Below are positions 36,676-44,533 of a stretch of 64,000 nucleotides of DNA, piece after piece (position 1 is the first letter of the stretch; every line of letters starts with the position of its first letter). The notes beneath the pieces are model-generated. The model saw only the letters and a list, made by a program, of their open reading frames with translations, was not told the DNA's origin and did not search any database. This DNA is from Microvirga alba (GTDB lineage: Bacteria; Pseudomonadota; Alphaproteobacteria; Rhizobiales; Beijerinckiaceae): contig NZ_JADQDO010000002.1 in the NCBI RefSeq assembly GCF_015694465.1, positions 372,001 through 436,000 of the forward strand, in the 5' to 3' direction. The translations under genes were made by a program, and so were the position numbers.

Positions 36676-38204
36676 ATTTTTTTCTCCCGATCTCTCCAGT
36701 AGGGCTCCCGCAGGATGTTCTTCTGAATCTTGCCAATAGGGGTCTTGGGGAAATCCGGCACAAATTTCACGACGCGAGGACGCTTGAATCGGGCCAGACG
36801 CTCTGCACAATGCGCCACGATCTCATCCTCGCTCACCACCATGCCGGCCTTGATCTGAATGTAGGCCACGGGCACTTCGCCCCATTTATCGTCGGGGATG
36901 CCGAAGACCGCAGATTCCGCGACGGCGGCGTGCTCATAGAGGACGTTCTCGATTTCCTTCGGATAAACGTTCTCGCCGCCGGATATGATCATGTCTTTCG
37001 AACGGTCCACGAGAGTGACGAAGCCCTCCTCGTCCACCGTCGCCAGATCGCCGGTCCAGCCCCAGCCATTCCGGAAGAAGTTCGCAGTCTGCTCGGGTTC
37101 CTTGTAGTACTCAAGCATGACGTTTTCGCCGCGCGAGACGAGTTCGCCGATCTCTCCAGCCTTGACCGGTTTCCCATCACGATCCACGACCGCGACATCC
37201 ACATTGTATCCTTGCCGGCCGATAGAGCCGAGTTTGCCGGGCAGATACCAATGCCGCAGGACGGTCAGCACGCCGACCTCGGATTGACCGTAGATTTGAG
37301 TCAGCTTCAGATCTGGAAGTTTCTCCAGCAGCTCCCGTTGCACCCAATCAGGCATCGGCGCACCGGCGAAGGCGAGCTTGGTCCATGTCTTGTAATTGGC
37401 CGCGTCGAATGCCGGATCGCTGACAACCATGCTGGCCTGGGTCGGCACCATGAAGACCGCCGTCATACCCGTTGTGCGCGCCATGGCGGCAAAATCGGCG
37501 ACGTTCCACTTCGACAGGAAGGTACTGGTCGCCCCGGCGAGAACAGCCGGCTGGAACATGATGTTGAGCGCGGCCACGTGAAAGAGAGGCGTGACGATGC
37601 CAACGACATCGCGCTCATCGATCGCCTCTTCGACCATGACCGTATGAGCCGTGATCATGCGGTTGCGATGGCTCGTGAGAACACCTTTCGGGCGGCCCGT
37701 TGTGCCGCCCGTGTACGTCATGCTGAACGGGTCGTCCTCATGGATGTCGACAGGGGGATGGTCCTCAGAGCCGCGTGCGAGGATCGCCTCGAACGGAATC
37801 GCTCCCTCGACCTCGCCGCCAACGCAGATGAGCGTCTTGATCCTGGGCAGATTGGCGCGCGCCGCCATGACCTTCTCGGCGAACGGATGCTCGAAGATCA
37901 GGATTTCAACATCGGCCTTGTCGAGCACGTACTGCAGTTCTTCGGGCGCATAAAGAACGGAGATATTGACCAGAACACCTCCCGAGCGCGCGGCGCCGAA
38001 AAAGGTGATGCCATACTCGGTACGATTGCGGCTGATGATGCCGACCTTGCCACCCTTCGCCAGCCCGAGATCAATCAGGGCGTTCGCCAGCCGATTGGCG
38101 GCCAGGTCGAGATCCCGGTAACTGAGTGACGTGCCGTCCCAGAGGATGGCGGGCTTCCTAGGAAAACGCTCGGCCGAGCGACGCAACATGTCACCAGTCA
38201 GCAT
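36672..38204 (-). CDS. AMP-forming acyl-CoA synthetase (carboxylate–CoA ligase)
   Basis: 510-residue ANL-superfamily ligase. The ATP-binding motif is [18 protein letters not shown]5 is [11 protein letters not shown], the hinge region has [24 protein letters not shown] followed by [16 protein letters not shown], and the catalytic lysine is in [12 protein letters not shown]. It resembles fatty-acid or aryl-acid ligases of the FadD13/benzoate-like group; the acid cannot be specified. First gene of the five-gene operon, with GGAGGA upstream and an imperfect palindrome at 38217–38234 just before that. It provides the CoA ester for the crotonases, dehydrogenase and thiolase of the island. Confidence 0.93.
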   Translation of the reverse strand: MLTGDMLRRSAERFPRKPAILWDGTSLSYRDLDLAANRLANALIDLGLAKGGKVGIISRNRTEYGITFFGAARSGGVLVNISVLYAPEELQYVLDKADVEILIFEHPFAEKVMAARANLPRIKTLICVGGEVEGAIPFEAILARGSEDHPPVDIHEDDPFSMTYTGGTTGRPKGVLTSHRNRMITAHTVMVEEAIDERDVVGIVTPLFHVAALNIMFQPAVLAGATSTFLSKWNVADFAAMARTTGMTAVFMVPTQASMVVSDPAFDAANYKTWTKLAFAGAPMPDWVQRELLEKLPDLKLTQIYGQSEVGVLTVLRHWYLPGKLGSIGRQGYNVDVAVVDRDGKPVKAGEIGELVSRGENVMLEYYKEPEQTANFFRNGWGWTGDLATVDEEGFVTLVDRSKDMIISGGENVYPKEIENVLYEHAAVAESAVFGIPDDKWGEVPVAYIQIKAGMVVSEDEIVAHCAERLARFKRPRVVKFVPDFPKTPIGKIQKNILREPYWRDREKKI

Positions 38205-38216
38205 CCTGTTCCTCCC

Positions 38217-38234
38217 TTATTCCGCGGTGAATAA
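38217..38234. promoter_or_regulatory. Palindrome immediately upstream of the ligase gene
   Basis: TTATTC-CGCGGT-GAATAA, 6-bp perfect arms, 13 bases before the ligase start codon. It contains one TTCCGC half-site (38220–38225) shared with operators A–C, so it may be a weak additional regulator site. Confidence 0.5.
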
Positions 38235-38286
38235 CTATTCATTTCCGTAACGGCGGTTGCGTGGACTTTCTCCGAGAGCAGTGCTA

Positions 38287-38307
38287 TTCGCAACGGGTAT
38301 TTGCGAA
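38287..38307. promoter_or_regulatory. Second palindrome in the iclR–ligase control region
   Basis: TTCGCAA at 38287–38293 and TTGCGAA at 38301–38307, 7-bp perfect arms. Its centre is 24 bases from that of operator B, a little over two helical turns, which would suit cooperative binding by an IclR tetramer. Confidence 0.55.
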
Positions 38308-38313
38308 AAGCCT

Positions 38314-38328
38314 TTCCGCAGTGCGGAA
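38314..38328. promoter_or_regulatory. Candidate IclR operator B, in front of iclR
   Basis: TTCCGC-AGT-GCGGAA, perfect 6+3+6 palindrome ending 17 bases before the regulator's start codon and facing the divergent ligase operon. It implies autoregulation and control of the ligase operon from one site. Confidence 0.72.
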
Positions 38329-38344
38329 TAGTTGGGACGTTGTC

Positions 38345-39094
38345 ATGGAGCGTGCAGACCGCCAGTTTGTCGATGCTTTCGCGAGAGGTCTGGCCATTCT
38401 CGAAGCCCTCTCGCGCGCGCAGCGGCCGTTGAGCAACGGCGAGCTCTCGCGGGCCACCGGGCTCCCGCCTTCGACGGTCAGTCGGTTGACCCACACGGCA
38501 ATGGAACTGGGCTACCTACGTTTCAGTCAGTCAAAGCGCGCTTACGAGCTGACCCCCAAGAACCTGGCTCTCGGCTATCCGGTACTCGCGGGGATGACAA
38601 TGCTCGATCGGGCGAAGCCCATGTTGAAGCAGCTTTCCGAAGAGACCGGAGAGACCGTCGGCCTCGTGATCCGTGACGGGCTGCATGTCACCTTTGTCGA
38701 AGTCGTCCAGGGCTCCGAGCTTGTCGCAGTGCGGCTCGCGACGGGCGGCCGTCTGCCCGTCGCCGTGTCTGCGGCGGGGATCGCGATTCTCGCTGCAATG
38801 CCAGAACGTGACCGGCGATTGCTTGCCGCGCGTGTGTGCGCTCACCTCGCCAAGCGCGGCGGCAATGTCGAGGCCTTCAAAGCCAACCTCGCTGAAGCAT
38901 GCGAACTCGGCATCTCCTTCATTCGCGATGCCTGGCGGCGTGGCATCGGCGGCATCGCTGTCGCCCTTGAGGACAACGGCGAAATGGCAGCGATCACCAT
39001 ACCGATCGCCACCGGCAGCGTCAGCGAAGCTGACATGAGGGGTCGCCTCGCCGACGCGCTGAAGGGAACCGTCACGACCCTGTGGGGACCGTAG
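38345..39094 (+). CDS. IclR-family transcriptional regulator
   Basis: 249-residue regulator. The winged helix-turn-helix is at residues ~10–70 (ALSRAQRPLSNGELSRATG, then PPSTVSRLTHTAMELGYLR). The C-terminal effector domain is ~85–245, with LSEETGETVGLVIRDGLHVTFVE and the closing ITIPIATGSVSEADM. The family regulates aromatic and organic-acid catabolism, often as an effector-dependent activator. The start at 38345 is chosen because the helix-turn-helix normally begins ~10 residues in. It is divergent from the ligase operon and convergent with the 3-hydroxyacyl-CoA dehydrogenase gene. Matching palindromes in all three control regions make it the obvious island regulator. Confidence 0.94.
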   Translation: MERADRQFVDAFARGLAILEALSRAQRPLSNGELSRATGLPPSTVSRLTHTAMELGYLRFSQSKRAYELTPKNLALGYPVLAGMTMLDRAKPMLKQLSEETGETVGLVIRDGLHVTFVEVVQGSELVAVRLATGGRLPVAVSAAGIAILAAMPERDRRLLAARVCAHLAKRGGNVEAFKANLAEACELGISFIRDAWRRGIGGIAVALEDNGEMAAITIPIATGSVSEADMRGRLADALKGTVTTLWGP

Positions 39095-39102
39095 GGCGGC
39101 CC

Positions 39103-40602
39103 TCACACCGTCCAGACAGGAATACCGAGCGAGGCCCGGCGACGCAGCCACTGACTGGGGCGATAACGGTCGTCGCCTGTCAGCGACTGCAACGCCGTCA
39201 GCACAGCGAGGACATGACGCGGGCCAATCGATTGGGCGAATTCGAGCGGACCTTGCGGGTAATTGAGACCAAGGCGCATGGCCTTGTCGATATCTCGAGG
39301 AGCAGCAAGCCCCGCCTGAGCCATCTCACAACCGAGATTGGCCACCATTGCTACAATTCGTTGCGCGATGAAGCCTGGAGAATCCGCAATTGCCGTTACA
39401 GCGCGGCCGCTCCCAATCAGTGCATTGATGACCGCCTGCCGAATGGCGGGATCGCAGCCTGGTGCCGTCATGGCGGTGATCCGCTTGGATGTATCGAAGC
39501 TCAGATCCAGAGCCACCAGCCGGCGGGCGTCACTTCCCGTGCGCGTGGCGAAAGCGGTTGTGTCCTCTCCAAGCGGCGCACCCAACAGCGGCGAAACACC
39601 GTCATCCGTGTCGAGAATGGAAACCCCCAGTTCGAGTGCCAAAGTCTTTAGCACGTCGCTGGGCTCAACCAGAAAAACCTTCTCGGCGGCAGCGCCCATT
39701 CTGACGGCGTCGGCCGAGGGCTTCTGCGCTCCCTCGCCATAGTGATAGAAGCCTCGTCCCGTTTTGCGACCAAGCTGGCCGGTCTCCAGCAGGTAGCGAT
39801 GATAGGGCGTCGAACGCAGGCGCGGATCGCCAAAGAAGCTCTCGTGAACGAAACGCGTCACGGGGAAGTTTACGTCAATTCCGGTCAGATCCATCAATTC
39901 GAACGGACCCATACGAAAGCCGCAGCAATCACGCATGACGGCATCGATTTGTGCGGGGGTCGCCACGTTCTCGTGCAGGATGGCAAGCGCCTCGGTGGTA
40001 TAGGCCCGGCCGCCGAGATTGACGAGAAAGCCGGGCGTGTCCCGCACGACGACGGGGTCCCGCCCAAGCCGCTTGCCCAGCGCGACGAGGGTTTCGACGA
40101 CCGCGTCAGTTGTATCCGGACCGGGGATGACCTCCACCAGCCGCATAAGAGGAACCGGGTTGAAGAAGTGCAGGCCACCGACCCGCTGGCGGTGCTTCAG
40201 CCCCGCCGCGATGGCGCCAATCGGCAGAGATGAGGTGTTGGACGCGAGGATGGTCTCTTCACTGACGATCCCTTCCAGGGCTTTGAACAACTCGCGCTTG
40301 ACGTCGAGATTCTCGACAATCGCCTCGACGATGACGTCACAAGCGGCAAGGTCCTCGATCCGGTCCGCCACGTTGAGGCAGGCGATGGTCGTCTCGGCTT
40401 CGTCAGCCGTGAGCTTACCTTCATCGACCCGCTTTCGTAGGCGCTTGGCAACGTCATTCCTGCTGTTGGCCGCGGCGTCCGCGCGCATGTCGAAGATGTG
40501 CACGTTGATCCCGGCGGCGGCAGCAACCTGGGCAATCCCTGAGCCCATGGCACCGGCTCCGACGATGCCTAAGGTGAGACGGGCTTCGTTTGTGTTCCCC
40601 AT
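39103..40602 (-). CDS. 3-hydroxyacyl-CoA dehydrogenase, PaaH/PaaC-like
   Basis: 499-residue NAD-dependent dehydrogenase with two 3HCDH C-terminal modules. The N-terminal Rossmann motif is LGIVGAGAMGSGIAQVAAAAG, then NTSSLPIGAIA, and the catalytic region GLHFFNPVPLMRLVEVIPG. The second C-terminal module begins near PGFIAQRIVAMVANLG. This single-function, ~500-residue layout is that of PaaH (3-hydroxyadipyl-CoA dehydrogenase). The start at 40602 matches the Rossmann fold; the frame runs upstream to 40749. It has its own promoter region shared with the divergent PaaG-like gene, with operator C in between. Confidence 0.93.
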   Translation of the reverse strand: MGNTNEARLTLGIVGAGAMGSGIAQVAAAAGINVHIFDMRADAAANSRNDVAKRLRKRVDEGKLTADEAETTIACLNVADRIEDLAACDVIVEAIVENLDVKRELFKALEGIVSEETILASNTSSLPIGAIAAGLKHRQRVGGLHFFNPVPLMRLVEVIPGPDTTDAVVETLVALGKRLGRDPVVVRDTPGFLVNLGGRAYTTEALAILHENVATPAQIDAVMRDCCGFRMGPFELMDLTGIDVNFPVTRFVHESFFGDPRLRSTPYHRYLLETGQLGRKTGRGFYHYGEGAQKPSADAVRMGAAAEKVFLVEPSDVLKTLALELGVSILDTDDGVSPLLGAPLGEDTTAFATRTGSDARRLVALDLSFDTSKRITAMTAPGCDPAIRQAVINALIGSGRAVTAIADSPGFIAQRIVAMVANLGCEMAQAGLAAPRDIDKAMRLGLNYPQGPLEFAQSIGPRHVLAVLTALQSLTGDDRYRPSQWLRRRASLGIPVWTV

Positions 40603-40757
40603 GACTCTTGTCCTCTCTGTGACCCGCGTGAAAAGCCTGTCCTGCACGTCACCGTGAGCATGCCGACCAAAGAACGGACATTGGAGTTCGTTGCGGAAAA
40701 GCGGTTCTTGAATGGGGCCTAAAAGACCTTTGTCAGGCAGACCGGTCAAGCGAATTT

Positions 40758-40783
40758 GCGGAAAACTATTCCGCTGTGCGGAA
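40758..40783. promoter_or_regulatory. Candidate IclR operator C, between dehydrogenase and PaaG-like genes
   Basis: TTCCGC-TGT-GCGGAA at 40769–40783 is the perfect 6+3+6 palindrome. An extra GCGGAA half-site at 40758–40763 makes three arms in a row, and a further GCGGAA lies at 40693–40698. It lies in the 272-base divergent region, 92 bases from the PaaG-like start. Confidence 0.72.
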
Positions 40784-40874
40784 CAGTTTCAGTCGCCTCA
40801 CCGCTCCCGCTCCGCTAGAGTGGCGGCCTCAAGAATCGCCTGCCTTTCCTTCCGTGATACAAGAAGACCCGACT

Positions 40875-41672
40875 ATGCCGAATGAGCTTCGAGACCCAAA
40901 CCATGCGGCGGCCGAGCTCATATTGACGGAACTGGGTGAGGGCTATCGTGTCCTGACGCTCAACCGCCCTTCCCGCCTGAACGCCTTCAACGTCTCGATG
41001 CACGAGGCATTGATGGCTGCTCTCGATGAAGCAGAAGCGGATGCGGCTTGCCGAGCTGTGATATTGACAGGCGCGGGACGCGGATTCTGCACAGGCCAGG
41101 ATCTCGCGGATCGGATTCGTCCGGACGGATTGGCGCCGGATCTCGGAGCCAGCCTCGATCAATACTACAACCCACTCGTGCGCCGTCTGCGCTCCTTCCG
41201 GTTCCCGGTGATTGCCGCGGTCAACGGGGTCGCCGCAGGTGCAGGCGCAAACATCGCGCTGGCCTGCGATATCGTTATCGCTGCCCGTTCGGCGCGCTTC
41301 CTCGAACTCTTCACGAATCTTGGCCTTGTTCCTGACTGCGGCGGCACCTGGTTCCTCCCGCGCCTGATCGGCACCGCTCGCGCCAGAGCTGTGGCGCTGC
41401 TCGGCGAGCCGCTTTCCGCTGAGCAAGCGGCTGAATGGGGATTGATCTGGAAAACATGCGACGATCAGGCACTGTTGCCTGAGGCCCGTGACATCGCTGC
41501 GCGCATCGCCTCGAAGCCGCCTTACGGCGTCACACTGACGAAGGAAGCACTAGAGGCCTCCGCTACCAACGACCTCACGACTCAGCTCGATCTGGAACGC
41601 GATCTTCAGCGCGAGGCGGGCCTTGATCCGGGGTATGTGGAGCGTGTCAAAGCCTTTCTCGTAAAGCGATGA
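40875..41672 (+). CDS. Enoyl-CoA hydratase/isomerase, PaaG-like
   Basis: 265-residue crotonase closest in motif to PaaG, the 1,2-epoxyphenylacetyl-CoA / 2,3-3,4-enoyl-CoA isomerase. It shows GAGRGFCTGQDLADRI, the oxyanion segment NGVAAGAGANIALACDIVIA, LVPDCGGTWFLPRLIG with the conserved Asp of PaaG-type isomerases, and the C-terminal LDLERDLQREAG. E. coli PaaG uses the equivalent Asp for double-bond shifts. The start at 40875 follows a weak site; upstream in-frame codons enter the operator. Without PaaABCE in the window, an isomerase role on an unsaturated acyl-CoA is more likely than oxepin formation. Confidence 0.92.
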   Translation: MPNELRDPNHAAAELILTELGEGYRVLTLNRPSRLNAFNVSMHEALMAALDEAEADAACRAVILTGAGRGFCTGQDLADRIRPDGLAPDLGASLDQYYNPLVRRLRSFRFPVIAAVNGVAAGAGANIALACDIVIAARSARFLELFTNLGLVPDCGGTWFLPRLIGTARARAVALLGEPLSAEQAAEWGLIWKTCDDQALLPEARDIAARIASKPPYGVTLTKEALEASATNDLTTQLDLERDLQREAGLDPGYVERVKAFLVKR

Positions 41673-41725
41673 GCACCGGAGATACCATTTCCGCCAAGCT
41701 TCTCTGTCGCGGGTCTTTCGGCCAC

Positions 41726-41852
41726 TCAGGTCGCATCGGGTGAACTTGCTGCGTCACCGAAACTCAGGCCCAACGGGCTGTTGATCGTCTCAATCGGCCC
41801 TTGTGGTGACAGGCCTTCTGCCCCCATCATCTTGTTGAAGAGTCCGCCAGGC
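41726..41852 (-). pseudogene. Possible gene remnant at the right edge of the island
   Basis: On the minus strand a stretch reads GGLFNKMMGAEGLSPQGPIE, then TINSPLGLSFGDAASSPDAT and a stop, with ordinary-looking codons. It has no start of its own, and upstream it runs into the antisense of thpR. It may be the tail of a gene truncated when island and core were joined. I do not recognise the family; it could also be chance. Confidence 0.25.
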
Positions 41853-41866
41853 TCAGGAGGTGCGAC

Positions 41867-42403
41867 ATGCCACGCCTGTTCACCGGCATCGAGATCCCGG
41901 CCGAGGTCGGCCTTCAGCTCTCGACCTATCGCGGCGGGCTCCCTGGAGCGCGCTGGATCGATCCCCAAAACTACCACATCACCTTACGCTTCCTCGGCGA
42001 CATCGATGAGCGCATGGCCGAGGATGTGCTGTCGGTCCTTGGCGAGAGCCGCCGGCGCGACCCCGTCAACGTCACCCTCGACAGTCTCGACACCTTCGGC
42101 GGGTCGAAGCCGCGCACGGTCTTTGCCCGCGCGGTCGCGACCAACGGGATCAACGATCTGCAGGCGGAACAGGAGCGCCTGGTGCGCCGGGTCGGCCTGC
42201 CGCCGGAAAAGCGCAAGTTCACGCCCCACGTGACCCTTGCGCGCCTGCGCGACGCCTCGCCCATCGACGTGGCGGATTACTTCGCCACACGCGGGCATTT
42301 CCGGAAACTGATCTTCACCGCCCGCCGCTTCGTGCTGTTCTCATCCCGCGATTCCGTTGGCGGCGGCCCATATGTCGTCGAGGCGGCCTACCCCCTAGGC
42401 TAG
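41867..42403 (+). CDS. thpR: RNA 2',3'-cyclic phosphodiesterase (2'-5' RNA ligase family)
   Basis: 178-residue member of the 2H phosphoesterase superfamily. Both HxT motifs are intact: H37-I-T39 in NYHITLRFLGD and H121-V-T123 in FTPHVTLARL. ThpR opens 2',3'-cyclic phosphate ends of RNA to 2'-phosphates and can join tRNA halves in vitro; its cellular role is uncertain. The opening MPRLFTGIEIP is family-typical and an AGGAGG lies before the start. First core gene to the right of the catabolic island. Confidence 0.94.
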   Translation: MPRLFTGIEIPAEVGLQLSTYRGGLPGARWIDPQNYHITLRFLGDIDERMAEDVLSVLGESRRRDPVNVTLDSLDTFGGSKPRTVFARAVATNGINDLQAEQERLVRRVGLPPEKRKFTPHVTLARLRDASPIDVADYFATRGHFRKLIFTARRFVLFSSRDSVGGGPYVVEAAYPLG

Positions 42404-42441
42404 GGCTCGACAAAAGATACGGTATTTCATAAACCGACCCC

Positions 42442-43032
42442 ATGGCATCACTCATCTTCGTCACCCATCCCGAAGTCGTCATCGACCCGAACCAGCCGGT
42501 TCCCGAATGGCCGCTCAACGCCATCGGGCGCGCCCGTATGGAGCGTTTCGCGGAGACGCTTGCGGGCAAGAATGTCTCCGCCGTTTATGCCAGCACCGAG
42601 CGCAAAGCGATGGACGGGGCTGAGATCGTCGCCGGTCGCCTCGGCCTGCCCTATCGGACCGACGAGCATCTCGGTGAAAACGACCGCTCGGCAACCGGCT
42701 ACGTCGCCCCACCGGAATTCTGGGAGATCGTAGCCGAATTCTTCGGACGCCCGCATGAGAGCGTGCGCGGCTGGGAGCGGGCCATCGACGCGCAGGCCAG
42801 GATCGTCAAGGCCGTCACCTCCGTCGCGCGGGACGAGCCCACCTCCGGCGACATCGTCATCGTTTCCCATGGCGGCGTCGGCTGCCTGCTCACCGCCCAT
42901 CTGCAAGGCGTCGCCATCGGCCAGGAAAGCCGTCCCTCTCATCCGGGCGGCGGCTGCTATCTCGTCCTCGACCGTGATCCCCTTGCCCTGAGGCGCGATT
43001 GGCGCGTCATCGAGGATGGTTTCGGAGCGTGA
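42442..43032 (+). CDS. Histidine phosphatase-superfamily protein with variant RHG motif
   Basis: 196-residue protein with the histidine phosphatase (phosphoglycerate mutase-like) fold. The usual N-terminal RHG reads T8-H9-P10 (LIFVTHPEVVIDP). The nucleophile His is kept but the adjacent phosphate-binding Arg is replaced. ASTERKAMDGAEIVAGRLG supplies the second Arg region and IVSHGGVG the C-terminal His. This THP variant is, from memory, a recognisable alphaproteobacterial subgroup; activity may be altered. It starts 38 bases after thpR on the same strand. Confidence 0.85.
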   Translation: MASLIFVTHPEVVIDPNQPVPEWPLNAIGRARMERFAETLAGKNVSAVYASTERKAMDGAEIVAGRLGLPYRTDEHLGENDRSATGYVAPPEFWEIVAEFFGRPHESVRGWERAIDAQARIVKAVTSVARDEPTSGDIVIVSHGGVGCLLTAHLQGVAIGQESRPSHPGGGCYLVLDRDPLALRRDWRVIEDGFGA

Positions 43033-43139
43033 GATTGTCTCCGCGCCCGTTTTGAGACTTGCGCCATCCGCCATGGGGGACTAGCCCGTCTTCACCGAGC
43101 GCCGCTGAAAAAAGCGCGACAGGAAGCGGGACGAAAACA

Positions 43140-44156
43140 ATGGACGGCAAGCGCATCGCGCAACTGGCTCCGGGCATTGCCCTGTGCATTGTTATCTCGC
43201 TGATCGCCATCGGCCTGCAGCATCTGGAAGAATTCTGGAGCGGCCGCCCCTATCTCGAAGCCCTCGTCATCGCAATCCTGCTCGGCACAGCCGTACGGAC
43301 CGCGTGGAATCCGAGCCTGCGCTGGATTCCCGGCATCGTGTTCAGCGCCAAGACCCTGCTCGAGATCGCGGTGATGTTGCTTGGCGCGTCGATCAGCTTT
43401 CAGGCCGTGATGCAAGCCGGCTCCGGGCTTATCTTCGGCATCGCGGTCGTCGTGGCCGTCACCATCGGCGCGAGCTATGGCTTATCCCGCCTGCTCGGAT
43501 TGCCGAAACGCATGTCGATGCTGGTCGCCTGCGGCAACGCGATCTGCGGCAATTCCGCCATCGCGGCGGTGGCCCCCGTGATCGGCGCGAAGAGCGAGGA
43601 CGTCGCCTCCTCCATCGCGTTCACGGCCATTCTGGGTGTGATCGTGGTGCTGACCCTGCCTTTCTTCGTGCCGCTCCTCGGATTGTCCGCGACGCAATAC
43701 GGCGTGCTCGCGGGCCTCACCGTCTACGCTGTGCCGCAGGTGCTTGCGGCCACCGTGCCGGTGAGCGTTGTCTCGACGCAGCTCGGCACGCTGGTGAAGC
43801 TGGTCCGCGTGCTGATGCTCGGGCCAGTGGTGATTCTGCTTTCGATCATCGCGGGCCGCAGCTCGCCCGCCGCGCGAAATAGCCTGTCGCTGAAGCGTCT
43901 CGTGCCCTGGTTCATCGTCGGCTTCCTGGGCCTTGCGGCTTTGCGCTCCTGGGGCGTCATTCCGGATGCGGTCTTGAGCCTCGTTCTGCCGACGGCGACG
44001 ATGCTGACGGTCGTCTCCATGGCGGCGCTGGGTCTGGGGGTCGATCTGCGCGTGCTCGGCCGCGTTGGCGGGCGCGTGACGCTGGCGGTGACGCTCTCGC
44101 TTCTCGTTTTGATCGCCATCAGCCTCGGGCTGATCCGGCTCTTGGGTGTTGCTTAA
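43140..44156 (+). CDS. YeiH/UPF0324-family putative sulfate exporter
   Basis: 338-residue inner-membrane protein with about ten hydrophobic helices, of the conserved hypothetical 698 (YeiH) family. Diagnostic stretches are IVFSAKTLLEIAVMLLGASISF, SMLVACGNAICGNSAIAAVAP and AVPQVLAATVPVS. Members are linked to sulfate or taurine-derived sulfonate metabolism and sometimes annotated as sulfate exporters; transport has rarely been shown. The start at 43140 follows AGGAAGCGGGA; the frame extends to 43059 with a non-hydrophobic, proline-rich stretch. Confidence 0.88.
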   Translation: MDGKRIAQLAPGIALCIVISLIAIGLQHLEEFWSGRPYLEALVIAILLGTAVRTAWNPSLRWIPGIVFSAKTLLEIAVMLLGASISFQAVMQAGSGLIFGIAVVVAVTIGASYGLSRLLGLPKRMSMLVACGNAICGNSAIAAVAPVIGAKSEDVASSIAFTAILGVIVVLTLPFFVPLLGLSATQYGVLAGLTVYAVPQVLAATVPVSVVSTQLGTLVKLVRVLMLGPVVILLSIIAGRSSPAARNSLSLKRLVPWFIVGFLGLAALRSWGVIPDAVLSLVLPTATMLTVVSMAALGLGVDLRVLGRVGGRVTLAVTLSLLVLIAISLGLIRLLGVA

Positions 44157-44227
44157 CCTTCGTCGGGGCTTGAAACTGCGACCGGGAACGTCATCACTCG
44201 TGTCAACGGTTCAGGGGAAGCAACGCG

Positions 44228-44530
44228 ATGAAGCCTTTGAGTGATTCCGAACGCGCCGAGCTTTTGGCCGGTCTCGATGGCTGGAGCCTCGTGGAAGGTC
44301 GCGACGCGATCCGCAAGCATTTCATCTTCGACGATTTCAACGCCGCCTTCGCCTGGATGACGCGCGTCGCGATGGTGGCGGAGAAGATGGACCACCACCC
44401 GGAATGGTTTAACGTCTATCGCAAGGTCGACGTGACGCTCTCCACCCACGACGCCAACGGCCTCACGCGCCGCGACATCGAGATGGCGCAGCGCATGGAC
44501 CAGTTCGCGGCGGGCCTCAACGAGGCCTGA
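44228..44530 (+). CDS. phhB: Pterin-4a-carbinolamine dehydratase
   Basis: 100-residue enzyme that dehydrates 4a-hydroxytetrahydrobiopterin during recycling of the cofactor of aromatic amino-acid hydroxylases. The family signature [20 protein letters not shown] and the closing [14 protein letters not shown] are complete. No phenylalanine hydroxylase gene is in the window. It is convergent with the SDR gene, whose stop is three bases away. Confidence 0.95.
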   Translation: MKPLSDSERAELLAGLDGWSLVEGRDAIRKHFIFDDFNAAFAWMTRVAMVAEKMDHHPEWFNVYRKVDVTLSTHDANGLTRRDIEMAQRMDQFAAGLNEA

Positions 44531-44533
44531 GTT

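Noticed and set aside
36810..38129. 439-codon plus-strand open frame
   Set aside because: Antisense to the acyl-CoA ligase; no family resemblance.
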